Source of the DNA: Pseudomonas sp. UBA5706
Lineage (GTDB): Bacteria; Pseudomonadota; Gammaproteobacteria; Pseudomonadales; Pseudomonadaceae
Reading direction: 5' to 3'
Assembly: GCF_002419965.1 (NCBI RefSeq)
Contig: NZ_DIHC01000034.1
Location: 1-64,000 of the forward strand
DNA length: 64,000 bases
Positions 53,619 to 62,296 of the stretch are shown here, piece after piece. Both the position numbers and the translations under genes were made by a program. Within the stretch, counting starts at the first letter, position 1. Every line of letters starts with the position of its first letter. The notes beneath the pieces were generated by a model. That model had not been told where the DNA came from, searched no databases, and worked only from the letters and a program-made list of their open reading frames with translations.

Positions 53619-54488
53619 TTACGGTTTTGCTTTCTCCAGATAGCGGAAGAACTCGCTGCCCGGATCGAGGACCATCACGTCACTCTTGTTGGCGAAGCTT
53701 TCGCGGTAGGCGCGCAGGCTGCGATAAAACGCATAGAACTCCTGATCCTGACCATAAGCCTTGGAGTAGATCGCAGCGGCCTGTGCATCACCATCACCAC
53801 GCGCCTCCTCGGACTCGCGATAGGCCTCGGCCAGCAGCACCCGGCGTTGCCGATCGGCATCGGCACGAATGCCTTCGGCCAGCTCGTTACCCTTGGCACG
53901 GTGCTCGCGCGCTTCACGCTCACGCTCGGTGCTCATGCGTTCGAACACGCTACGATTCACTTCCTTGGGCAGATCGATTGCCTTTACACGAACATCGACC
54001 ACTTCGATGCCCAGTTCTTTCTCGGCCATCTTGTTCAGCGACGCGGTGATGTCCGCCATTAAGGCATCACGCTCACCCGACACGGCCTCATGCAGGGTAC
54101 GTTTACCGAATTGGTCACGCAGGCCCGATTCAAGACGGCGAGACAGACGCTCGTCGGCGATTTGCTTCAGACCCGATGTCGCAGTGTAGAAACGCTCAGC
54201 GTCTTTCACGCGCCATTTGGCATAGGCGTCGACCATGACAGCCTTCTTTTCCAGCGTCAGGAAACGCTGCGTCGGCGCGTCCAGCGTCAGCAGGCGACCA
54301 TCGAACTTGCGCACTTGGTTCACATAAGGAACCTTTACATGCAGGCCCGGCGGAACATCGGCCTGGACCACACGACCGAATTGCAGCAGCACCGCTCGCT
54401 CGGTCTGAGCGACGATATAGAAGCTGTTCCACGCCACGACGGCGAGCACGACACAAACGATCAGGGCGACCAGAGATTTATTGCTCAT
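53619..54488 (-). CDS. hflC: Membrane protease regulator HflC
   Basis: A 289-residue SPFH/prohibitin-domain protein anchored by one N-terminal helix (residues 6-22). With HflK it forms a periplasmic cage around the FtsH protease. The SPFH core holds T-E-R-A-V-L-L-Q-F-G-R-V and a coiled-coil region with E-R-E-R-E-A-R-E-H-R-A-K-G-N-E-L-A-E-G-I-R-A-D-A at about 195-220. Its ATG overlaps the hflK stop (TAATG), so translation is coupled. Confidence 0.96.
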   Translation of the reverse strand: MSNKSLVALIVCVVLAVVAWNSFYIVAQTERAVLLQFGRVVQADVPPGLHVKVPYVNQVRKFDGRLLTLDAPTQRFLTLEKKAVMVDAYAKWRVKDAERFYTATSGLKQIADERLSRRLESGLRDQFGKRTLHEAVSGERDALMADITASLNKMAEKELGIEVVDVRVKAIDLPKEVNRSVFERMSTEREREAREHRAKGNELAEGIRADADRQRRVLLAEAYRESEEARGDGDAQAAAIYSKAYGQDQEFYAFYRSLRAYRESFANKSDVMVLDPGSEFFRYLEKAKP

Positions 54489-55669
54489 TAGCGAGTCTCC
54501 CTCGTGCGCGTGTCGCGTTGCTGTTGCAGGTCCGCGGCTCGAGAGCCAGGGTCAACGGCGGTGGCCGCTGCCGCACTCGACGCCGGTGTCGAGCCGTTAC
54601 GACTGCTCTCGATCATCTTGTCCAGTGGCAGGTAAAGCAGGTTGTTCTGGCCCTTGTCGCCGGTCACGAGCACCTTGCTGGTGTTGCTGAACACTTCTTG
54701 CATGGTGTCCAGATACAAGCGCTCGCGCGTAACTTCCGGCGCCTTGCGGTACTCGGCGACCAGTTTGGTGAAGCGGTCGGCCTCACCTTTGGCGCGGGAC
54801 ACCACTTCATCGCGGTAACCGTTGGCATCTTCAACGATGCGTTGGGCCTGACCACGGGCTTCTGGAATGACACCATTGGCGTAGGTTTCAGCCTGATTGC
54901 GCGAACGTTGCTCGTCTTCACGGGCACGAATCACGTCATCGAAGGCTTCCTGAACTTCACGAGGTGCCGCAGCGCTTTGCACGTTCACCTGGGTCACGGT
55001 AATACCAGTGCGATAAGTGTCGAGGAAACGCTGAAGGCGGTCCTTGATCTCGCTGGCCATCAGCTCGCGACCTTCGGTCAACACCTGATCCATCGCGGTC
55101 GAGCCGACCACGTGGCGCAGTGCGCTCTCGGTTGCATGCTGCAGACTGACTTCAGGCTGATCAACGTTCAGCACGAAAGCCTGCAGGTCGGTGATCTTGT
55201 ACTGCACGGTCAATGGCACTTCGACGATATTCTCGTCCTCGGTGAGCATCTGGCCCTGCTTGCTGTACGCCCGTTCACGCGTGACGTTCTCGAGGTATTT
55301 GCGATCGAAGGGCGGGAAATAGATGTTCAAACCAGCCCCGACCGTTTCGTAGTATTTGCCGAAACGCAAAACCACCGCCTGCTCTTGCTCGTCGACCACG
55401 TAGATAGCGTTGTAGAGCCAGATGGCGAGCAGCACGACAAGACCGATGCCGAGCAAGCCAAATCCGCCGCTCTTGCCCGATCCACCGCCATTGCCGCCGC
55501 CATCGCCACCACTGCGTTTCTTACCACCACCGAACAACCCGCTCAGGCTTTCCTGCAGCTTACGGAAGGCCTCGTCGAGATCCGGCGGCCCCTTACGGTC
55601 GCCGCCCTTGCGCTTACCACCCCAAGGATCCTGATTATTCGAGTTGCCACCCGGCTCATTCCAAGCCAT
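54488..55669 (-). CDS. hflK: Membrane protease regulator HflK
   Basis: A 393-residue partner of HflC. A Gly/Asn/Lys-rich cytoplasmic N-terminus (residues 1-75) with a long glycine stretch precedes one membrane helix (about 76-92). The SPFH domain begins V-V-D-E-Q-E-Q-A-V-V-L-R-F-G-K-Y, and the tail is Ala/Ser/Gln-rich. The start MAWNEPGG at 55669 is the family start; the upstream frame is non-coding. The gene lies 96 bases after hflX. Confidence 0.96.
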   Translation of the reverse strand: MAWNEPGGNSNNQDPWGGKRKGGDRKGPPDLDEAFRKLQESLSGLFGGGKKRSGGDGGGNGGGSGKSGGFGLLGIGLVVLLAIWLYNAIYVVDEQEQAVVLRFGKYYETVGAGLNIYFPPFDRKYLENVTRERAYSKQGQMLTEDENIVEVPLTVQYKITDLQAFVLNVDQPEVSLQHATESALRHVVGSTAMDQVLTEGRELMASEIKDRLQRFLDTYRTGITVTQVNVQSAAAPREVQEAFDDVIRAREDEQRSRNQAETYANGVIPEARGQAQRIVEDANGYRDEVVSRAKGEADRFTKLVAEYRKAPEVTRERLYLDTMQEVFSNTSKVLVTGDKGQNNLLYLPLDKMIESSRNGSTPASSAAAATAVDPGSRAADLQQQRDTRTRETR

Positions 55670-55765
55670 AGCGCTCTCCATCTGATAAAGCAAAGACGCG
55701 CCCACGGCGCGCCGACCAATGCTACAGAATGCCCATCGAAGCAGCACAACCGCTTCTGAAGGCTT

Positions 55766-57067
55766 TTATTGCAAAGTGTGTTGCTCGATGAATTCCAGCG
55801 GCTGCAGTCCTTCGCGACTCACCAGGCGATTGAATTCAACTCGGGGTAAACGTACCGCCAACAAGCTCTGCCCCTCATCGTCATGCTCTTCGCTCTGCAC
55901 TGCGCCCAACTGAAAGAACTGAGCACGCAGCCTTGCGAAACGTTGCGACAGACACAGGGTGCCAACGAACAGATCGTTGCCCAGCAGCTCTGCAATGGCT
56001 TGCTTGAGCAGATCCAGACCTCGACCATCACGAGCGGAAACCCAGACCCGCTGCGGCTTGCCGTCGGCATCGCGTTGAATCTGAGGCTCGACCCCCTCGA
56101 GCAAATCGAGTTTGTTATAGACCTCAAGCATCGGCAAGTCCTGGGCACCGATCTCTCCCAGTACCGCCATCACCTGTTCGATCTGCTCCATGCGGTCGGG
56201 CTCGTGAGCGTCGATGACGTGCAGCAGAAGGTCCGAGTTGCTCGATTCTTCGAGCGTCGCCCGGAAGGCCTCGACCAGTTTGTGTGGCAGATGGCGGATA
56301 AATCCCACCGTGTCGGCCAGCACGATCGGCCCCAGGTCGTTGAGTTCCAGTCGGCGCAGGGTCGGGTCCAGCGTCGCGAACAACTGGTCAGCGGCGTAGA
56401 CATCGGAGTCGGTCACCGCGTTGAACAGTGTCGATTTCCCGGCGTTGGTGTAGCCCACGATGGAGACAGTCGGGATGTCAGCGCGGGAACGGCCGCGACG
56501 AGCCTGATCACGCTGGCTGCGGACTTTCTCAAGGCGACCCTTGATCTGACGCAGGCGAACCCGCAGCAGACGACGGTCCGTCTCGAGCTGGGTTTCACCG
56601 GGACCGCGCAGGCCAATACCACCGCCCTGACGCTCAAGGTGAGTCCATCCGCGAACCAGACGCGTGCTCATGTGCTCGAGCTGTGCAAGCTCGACCTGCA
56701 ATTTGCCTTCATGAGTCCGCGCGCGTTGGGCGAAAATGTCGAGAATCAGGCCCGTACGGTCAAGCACGCGACACTCGAAAACACGTTCGAGGTTGCGTTC
56801 CTGACTGGGCGTAAGGACGTGATTGAAAATGACCAGATCGGTTTTTTCGGCGTGGACCAGATCGCGCAACTCCTCGACCTTGCCGCTGCCTACCAGATAC
56901 TTGGCGGTTGGCCGATGCCGTGGCACGTTGATGAACGCAACAATGTCGGCACCTGCCGAAAGAGCCAGCTCCCGGAACTCCTGCGGATCTTCACGCGCCT
57001 CAGGGTCCTGACCATCCAAATGAACGAGGATTGCCCGCTCACCACCTTCGTGGCGCTCAAAGAACAA
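55766..57067 (-). CDS. hflX: Ribosome-associated GTPase HflX
   Basis: A 433-residue GTPase that splits stalled ribosomes. The N-terminal domain (about 1-190) includes the glycine-rich G-G-G-I-G-L-R-G-P-G-E-T-Q-L-E-T-D-R-R signature. The G domain has G1 GYTNAGKS at 205-212, G3 D-T-V-G-F-I and G4 N-K-L-D. The start codon is TTG at 57067 with AGGAG six bases upstream, which agrees with homologues beginning M-F-F-E-R-H. Twelve bases separate it from hfq. Confidence 0.96.
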   Translation of the reverse strand: MFFERHEGGERAILVHLDGQDPEAREDPQEFRELALSAGADIVAFINVPRHRPTAKYLVGSGKVEELRDLVHAEKTDLVIFNHVLTPSQERNLERVFECRVLDRTGLILDIFAQRARTHEGKLQVELAQLEHMSTRLVRGWTHLERQGGGIGLRGPGETQLETDRRLLRVRLRQIKGRLEKVRSQRDQARRGRSRADIPTVSIVGYTNAGKSTLFNAVTDSDVYAADQLFATLDPTLRRLELNDLGPIVLADTVGFIRHLPHKLVEAFRATLEESSNSDLLLHVIDAHEPDRMEQIEQVMAVLGEIGAQDLPMLEVYNKLDLLEGVEPQIQRDADGKPQRVWVSARDGRGLDLLKQAIAELLGNDLFVGTLCLSQRFARLRAQFFQLGAVQSEEHDDEGQSLLAVRLPRVEFNRLVSREGLQPLEFIEQHTLQ

Positions 57068-57079
57068 GGCAGACTCCTA

Positions 57080-57340
57080 TCAAGCGTTACCTGGCTCAGC
57101 GTCACCCTGTTCGGACTCGGTCGCGCTAGGCAGACGAATTGGACGAACCGGAACAACGGTAGAGATAGCGTGTTTGTAAACCATTTGGCTGACAGTGTTT
57201 TTCAGCAAAATTACGAACTGGTCGAAGGACTCGATCGTGCCTTGCAGCTTGATACCGTTTACCAGATAGATCGAAACCCCCACTTTTTCTTTACGCAAAG
57301 TGTTCAGGTAAGGGTCTTGTAGCGAATGCCCTTTTGACAT
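57080..57340 (-). CDS. hfq: RNA chaperone Hfq
   Basis: An 86-residue Hfq. Sm1 motif with Q-D-P-Y-L-N-T-L-R-K-E and V-S-I-Y-L-V-N-G-I-K-L-Q-G-x-I-x-S-F-D; Sm2 motif Y-K-H-A-I-S-T. The C-terminal tail is short, as in Pseudomonas. It binds small RNAs and A-rich mRNA leaders and acts with Crc in catabolite repression. The ATG at 57340 is preceded by AGGAG; an in-frame extension of eight codons upstream is not supported. Confidence 0.98.
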   Translation of the reverse strand: MSKGHSLQDPYLNTLRKEKVGVSIYLVNGIKLQGTIESFDQFVILLKNTVSQMVYKHAISTVVPVRPIRLPSATESEQGDAEPGNA

Positions 57341-57430
57341 GTGCCGCACTCCTTTAAGGATCAATAGAATAAATTCGAAAACATTGGCTTGGGCCGTTAC
57401 CCCCCAAGGATAGACGGCTATTGCAAGGAC

Positions 57431-58402
57431 TCAGCTCAATATGGAGGCCGACCCCAGGTATTTCAAGGCGCGTGGCAGATTGTCGCAAGCCAGGCTGTCC
57501 AACCAGTGTAAATCTTCCCAACTTCGTAACCAGGTGAACTGTCTCTTGGCCAACTGGCGCGTGGCAATAATGCCGCGTTCCTGCATCTGGTCCCGAGTCA
57601 GCCCTCCGTCCAGATAGTCCCAGACCTGACGATACCCTACAGATCTTATAGACGGTAAATCCGAGTGCAGGTCACCCCTGGAACGTAACGCTACGACTTC
57701 TTCGACGAATCCTTCATCCAGCATTTGCCTGAAACGCAGTGCAATCCGGTCATGCAGTACCTTGCGATCCGTCGGAGCGATCGCCAGATTTGCGACAGTA
57801 TAGGGCAATTGATGACGCCCCGAACCGCCAGCTTGAGCACTTTGCGCACTTTGTTGCGCACGATGTGCGGTCATGCTCATCCCGCTGACCCTATAGACTT
57901 CCAGCGCCCGAACCAGCCGCTGGGGATCGTTAGGGTGAATTCGAGCGGCCGATACCGGATCGATACTAGCCAACTCATCGTGCAGCGCCTGCCAGCCACG
58001 GCTGGCCGCCTCTGCCTGGAGTTGCGCGCGAACGTCAGCATCGGCGGCCGGCATGTCAGCCAGGCCGTCCAAGAGAGCCTTGAAATACAGCATGGTGCCG
58101 CCTACCAGCAGGGGAATTTTCCCTTGGGCCGTGATTTCGGCCATAGCCTGCAGCGCGTCCTTGCGAAAGTCCGCTGCCGAATAGCTCTGCGACGGGTCAA
58201 GGATATCGATCAGCCGATGCGGATGTCTGTCCAACAACGCTTTTGAAGGCTTGGCCGTGCCGATGTCCATGCCACGATAAACCAGCGCCGAATCAACGCT
58301 GATCAGTTCGCAGGGGAGCACCTTGGTTAACTCGATAGCCAGGTCGGTCTTGCCAGCGGCGGTCGGCCCCATCAGGAAGATAGCCGGAGCAAGAGCACTC
58401 AT
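57431..58402 (-). CDS. miaA: tRNA dimethylallyltransferase MiaA
   Basis: A 323-residue enzyme that adds the isopentenyl group to A37 of tRNAs reading U-starting codons. P-loop G-P-T-A-A-G-K-T at 12-19, D-S-A-L-V-Y-R-G-M-D-I-G-T-A-K-P at about 37-52, and the V-G-G-T-M-L-Y segment bind substrate. The ATG overlaps the mutL stop codon (ATGA). It lies just upstream of hfq, the conserved mutL-miaA-hfq-hflX order. Confidence 0.96.
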   Translation of the reverse strand: MSALAPAIFLMGPTAAGKTDLAIELTKVLPCELISVDSALVYRGMDIGTAKPSKALLDRHPHRLIDILDPSQSYSAADFRKDALQAMAEITAQGKIPLLVGGTMLYFKALLDGLADMPAADADVRAQLQAEAASRGWQALHDELASIDPVSAARIHPNDPQRLVRALEVYRVSGMSMTAHRAQQSAQSAQAGGSGRHQLPYTVANLAIAPTDRKVLHDRIALRFRQMLDEGFVEEVVALRSRGDLHSDLPSIRSVGYRQVWDYLDGGLTRDQMQERGIIATRQLAKRQFTWLRSWEDLHWLDSLACDNLPRALKYLGSASILS

Positions 58403-60387
58403 CAGCGACCGCGCAGGAATAATTTGTCGAGATCGTCCAGGCCCAGCTGGGTCCAGGTCGGACGTCCGTGGTTGCACTGACCGCTGCGCTCGGTGTTTTC
58501 CATGTCGCGCAGCAGGCCGTTCATTTCCGGGATCGCTAGACGCCGATTAGCGCGTATCGCGCCGTGGCAGGCCATGGTGCCAAGCAGTTCGTTCATGTGC
58601 GCCTGAACACGGTCGCTGGTGCCATACTCCATAAGGTCGGCCAACACGTCGTGGACCAGGCGATTGGCCTCGGCTTGCTTGAGCAAGGCTGGAATCTGGC
58701 GGATCGCCAGACTTTCAGGCCCGAGGCGCTGCAACTCGAAGCCCAGTTGCTGAAAGGTCGTCATATGCTCTTCTGCACAATCGGCTTCGCGCTGACTGAC
58801 TGCGATCGACTCAGGCACCAACAACGGTTGCCCGCTCAGACCTTCGCTGGCCATGGCGATCTTCAGGCGCTCGTACATGATGCGTTCATGGGCTGCGTGC
58901 ATATCCACCAGCACAAGGCCGTGGGCGTTCTCGGCGAGGATATAAATCCCCTTGAGCTGAGCCAGCGCATAGCCCAGCGGCGGTACATCACCCTGAGATT
59001 CAGGTAACGGGATGCCATTGTCTGCCGTAGCACTTGTGAGAGCGCCCGGCAACGGGGCAAAGAACTCACGATAGGCCGCCTGCGCTTCTTCGGCAGGCAG
59101 TACCGACGAGGGACGTGGCGTGTATTGATATTGATAACCCGACCCACTGCCGGAACCTGGGGCAGGATTGGGAGGCGAATTCCAGGGAGCCCCCTGCGGA
59201 GCCTCCAGCACGTTATTGGCCAAGCGCATTTCGCCTTGTGGGCCGAATTCTCCGGCTTGCGGCCCGGTCGGACGCACCAGCGCGGTAACTGAGGTCGTGC
59301 CTGCCAGTTGATCTTCCGGCCGCACGTCACCCAGCGCGCGGTGCAGCGTGCCATAGAGGAAGTCGTGCACCATGCGCCCGTCACGAAAACGCACTTCGTG
59401 TTTGGTCGGATGCACGTTGACGTCGACCACCGCCGGATCGACTTCAAAAAACAATACAAAGGTCGGGTGACGCCCGTTGAACAGCACGTCGCGGTAGGCT
59501 TGGCGCACCGCGTGGGCCACCAGTTTGTCGCGCACCGCACGGCCATTGACGAAGAAATACTGCAAATCCGCCTGACTGCGGGAAAACGTCGGCAACCCAA
59601 CCCAGCCCCAGAGCTTCAGACCGTTGCGCTCGACTTCGATAGGCAGCGCCTGTTCGAGGAAGCCTGGACCGCAGACCGCCGAGACACGCCGCGCGCGGGC
59701 AACGTCGTCGCGGGCTTCGTGCAGACTCAGCACAGTCTTGCCGTTATGGCGTAAATGGAAGGCCACGTCGAAGCGTGCCAACGCCATGCGCTTGATCACT
59801 TCTTGCAGATGATCGAACTCGGTCTTTTCGGCCTTGAGGAATTTGCGACGAGCGGGCGTATTGAAAAACAGGTCGCGCACTTCCACCGACGTTCCCACCG
59901 GATGGGCTGCAGGCTGTACACGAGAAGCCATATCGCGGCCTTCGGTTTCCACCTGCCAGGCCTGATCGGCGTTGCGTGTACGAGAGGTCAGCGTCAAGCG
60001 AGCGACGGAGCTGATTGACGCCAGCGCCTCGCCACGAAACCCCAGACTCAAAACCCGTTCGAGGTCTTCAAGCTCGCGAATCTTGCTGGTGGCATGACGC
60101 GCCAGCGCCAGCGGCAGGTCATCGGACGAGATTCCACCGCCGTCATCGCGCACCCGCAGTAGCTTGACGCCCGCCTGCTCCACGTCGATATCGATGCGTC
60201 GAGCCCCCGAGTCCAAGCTGTTCTCCAACAACTCTTTGATCACCGAGGCCGGACGTTCTACAACCTCGCCCGCAGCGATCTGGTTTGCCAGGCGCGGACT
60301 GAGCAATTGGATACGTGCAGCCTGAGCCGCAGGGCTATTGTCGAGGCCGGCATTCGGATCCGATTCGTCGAGCAACAGGTCAGTCAC
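58402..60387 (-). CDS. mutL: DNA mismatch repair protein MutL
   Basis: A 661-residue protein. The N-terminal GHKL ATPase domain has K-E-L-L-E-N-S-L-D-S-G-A (51-62) and D-D-G-G-G-I. A Pro/Gly-rich linker spans about 350-460. The C-terminal domain carries an endonuclease-type motif D-M-H-A-A-H-E-R-I-M-Y-E from Asp495, with Met for the usual Gln, and also A-C-H-G-A-I-R and C-N-H-G-R-P. Pseudomonads lack MutH, so MutL is expected to nick. The GTG start at 60387 overlaps the amiB stop by four bases. Confidence 0.96.
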   Translation of the reverse strand: MTDLLLDESDPNAGLDNSPAAQAARIQLLSPRLANQIAAGEVVERPASVIKELLENSLDSGARRIDIDVEQAGVKLLRVRDDGGGISSDDLPLALARHATSKIRELEDLERVLSLGFRGEALASISSVARLTLTSRTRNADQAWQVETEGRDMASRVQPAAHPVGTSVEVRDLFFNTPARRKFLKAEKTEFDHLQEVIKRMALARFDVAFHLRHNGKTVLSLHEARDDVARARRVSAVCGPGFLEQALPIEVERNGLKLWGWVGLPTFSRSQADLQYFFVNGRAVRDKLVAHAVRQAYRDVLFNGRHPTFVLFFEVDPAVVDVNVHPTKHEVRFRDGRMVHDFLYGTLHRALGDVRPEDQLAGTTSVTALVRPTGPQAGEFGPQGEMRLANNVLEAPQGAPWNSPPNPAPGSGSGSGYQYQYTPRPSSVLPAEEAQAAYREFFAPLPGALTSATADNGIPLPESQGDVPPLGYALAQLKGIYILAENAHGLVLVDMHAAHERIMYERLKIAMASEGLSGQPLLVPESIAVSQREADCAEEHMTTFQQLGFELQRLGPESLAIRQIPALLKQAEANRLVHDVLADLMEYGTSDRVQAHMNELLGTMACHGAIRANRRLAIPEMNGLLRDMENTERSGQCNHGRPTWTQLGLDDLDKLFLRGR

Positions 60388-61823
60388 GGCTCACCCGCCA
60401 GTTCCGCACTCGGAATCTTTAACTGCTGCCCGGCTTTCAGCTCATCGGAACGCAGGTTATTGGCTGAACGCAGGGTTGCCATGCTCATGTCGTAACGGGC
60501 CGAAATCATGCTCAGCGACTCGCCAGAGCGCACCATGTGCTCGCGCACGCCCATTGCCAGCTTGCCGTTGTCACGCAGCCAGGCGATGTAGGTGCCTTGG
60601 GGCGGATTCTGCTGGAAGAATTGCTTTACCCCAGCGGTAATCGAACGCGCCAACGCCTGTTGATGGCTGGCTCCTTGCAATTTGTTGGCCTCGGCGGCGT
60701 TAGAAATAAAACCGGTCTCGACCAGGATCGACGGGATGTCTGGCGACTTGAGCACCATGAACCCCGCTTGCTCGACGCGCGCCTTATGCAATGACGTCAC
60801 GCGACCGATATTGGTCAGCACCTTCTGCCCCACGTTCAGGCTCGACGTCAGCGACGCGGTCATCGACAGGTCAAGCAGCACGCCCGCCAGCATTCGGTCC
60901 TTATCGTCCAGACTCACGGCGCCTGCCCCGCCGATCAGGTCGGAACGGTTTTCACTGTCTGCCAGCCAGCGCGCGGTTTCGGACGTGGCGCCACGCTCGG
61001 ACAGTGCGAACACCGAAGCACCGAACGCGGCTGAGGACGGCGCAGCGTCAGCGTGAATGGAGACGAACAAGTCAGCCCCTTTGGCGCGAGCGATTTCGGT
61101 GCGCTTGCGCAGCGGGATAAAATAATCGCCGGTGCGCGTCAGCTCGGCGCGATAGCCCTTCTCGGCATTGATCTGACGCTGCAATTCCTTGGCAATGGAC
61201 AGTACGACGTTTTTTTCTTTCTGGCCTTGACCACCCGAGGCGCCGGGGTCTTCGCCGCCGTGCCCGGCATCGACCACTACCACGATGTCCCGCTTGCCGT
61301 TGGGCACAGGGGTTAGTTTGATTTCGGGTTTCGACGGGCTGATGGGCACCGCAGGCGTTGCGGGCGCCACTGTCGCCGGTGTGTCGGCGACGGTGGGCGG
61401 CGGATTGGCATCCGCGGGGTTGTCATACAGATCGACCACCAAACGATTGCCGTACTGCTGGTTCGGTGCCAAAACGAAGCTCTTCGGCGTCACGGCCTTT
61501 TTCAGGTCGATGACCACGCGCAGGTCATCCGGCGTACGTTGCGCAGAGCGCATGCTGGTAATCGGCGTATTGGCGGTCGGAATGTTCAGGGAGCCACCCA
61601 GCGTCGCGCCATTGATGTCGATCACCAGGCGGTCCGGGGACTGAAGGGTGAAAACGCTGTGCTGAACCGGCCCGGACAAGTCGAAGACCAGCCGCGTGTT
61701 ATCCGGAGCACGCCATAAGCGGACACTTCGTACCTGTGAAGCGGCCAATGCGTCGACGGCCAGCGTCGTCAGCAGCAGTCCAATCACAGTAACCAGCGCG
61801 CGCATGCGCATACCTAACCCCAT
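60384..61823 (-). CDS. amiB: N-acetylmuramoyl-L-alanine amidase AmiB
   Basis: A 479-residue periplasmic amidase that cleaves septal peptidoglycan during daughter-cell separation. It has a signal peptide (about 1-29), an AMIN domain (about 30-135, R-L-V-F-D-L-S-G-P-V), a linker and the zinc amidase domain with D-A-G-H-G-G-E-D-P-G, S-I-H-A-D-A and L-V-E-T-G-F-I-S-N. A C-terminal LysM follows (about 430-475). Start choice is uncertain: 61823 lies two bases after the tsaE stop, but in-frame ATGs at 61811 and 61805 also precede the signal peptide. Confidence 0.93.
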   Translation of the reverse strand: MGLGMRMRALVTVIGLLLTTLAVDALAASQVRSVRLWRAPDNTRLVFDLSGPVQHSVFTLQSPDRLVIDINGATLGGSLNIPTANTPITSMRSAQRTPDDLRVVIDLKKAVTPKSFVLAPNQQYGNRLVVDLYDNPADANPPPTVADTPATVAPATPAVPISPSKPEIKLTPVPNGKRDIVVVVDAGHGGEDPGASGGQGQKEKNVVLSIAKELQRQINAEKGYRAELTRTGDYFIPLRKRTEIARAKGADLFVSIHADAAPSSAAFGASVFALSERGATSETARWLADSENRSDLIGGAGAVSLDDKDRMLAGVLLDLSMTASLTSSLNVGQKVLTNIGRVTSLHKARVEQAGFMVLKSPDIPSILVETGFISNAAEANKLQGASHQQALARSITAGVKQFFQQNPPQGTYIAWLRDNGKLAMGVREHMVRSGESLSMISARYDMSMATLRSANNLRSDELKAGQQLKIPSAELAGEP

Positions 61824-61825
61824 AT

Positions 61826-62296
61826 TTATTTGAATTCCAAAGCCAATGCGGCACACCACTGCTCACCGCGTGAGCTTTTCGGGCTCAGGGTCAGCGCTCT
61901 GCCTTCGGCGTGCGGCCTAATGGTAATGATCAGGTCGGGCTTTGGCAAAAAGCCTGCACCGAGGTCAGGCCACTCGATCAAGCAAAGGGCTTGACCTTCG
62001 AAGTAGTCGCGTATGCCGAGGAATTCTAGCTCTTCTGGATCAACAAGTCGGTAAAGATCAAAGTGATACGCGCGATTTCTCCCAATTTCGTAAGGTTCTA
62101 CGAGGGTAAAGGTAGGGCTTTTTACCGCACCCGTGTGACCCAGGCCGCGGATGATGCCCCGTGAAAGCGTCGTCTTGCCGGCGCCAAGATTGCCTTCCAG
62201 AAAAATAATCCCATTGCTTTCAGTGACTTGGGCAATCCGCGCACCAAAGTCGGTCATCGCCTCTTCGCCTGTCAGGTGCAGGGTTAACTCAGACAC
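61826..62296 (-). CDS. tsaE: tRNA threonylcarbamoyladenosine biosynthesis ATPase TsaE
   Basis: A 156-residue P-loop ATPase (YjeE) that works with TsaB and TsaD to make t6A37 in ANN-decoding tRNAs. Walker A G-N-L-G-A-G-K-T at residues 35-42; switch and Walker B regions include V-K-S-P-T-F-T-L-V-E-P-Y and H-F-D-L-Y-R-L. The start lies inside the last codons of nnr (13-base overlap), so the genes are coupled. Confidence 0.95.
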   Translation of the reverse strand: MSELTLHLTGEEAMTDFGARIAQVTESNGIIFLEGNLGAGKTTLSRGIIRGLGHTGAVKSPTFTLVEPYEIGRNRAYHFDLYRLVDPEELEFLGIRDYFEGQALCLIEWPDLGAGFLPKPDLIITIRPHAEGRALTLSPKSSRGEQWCAALALEFK

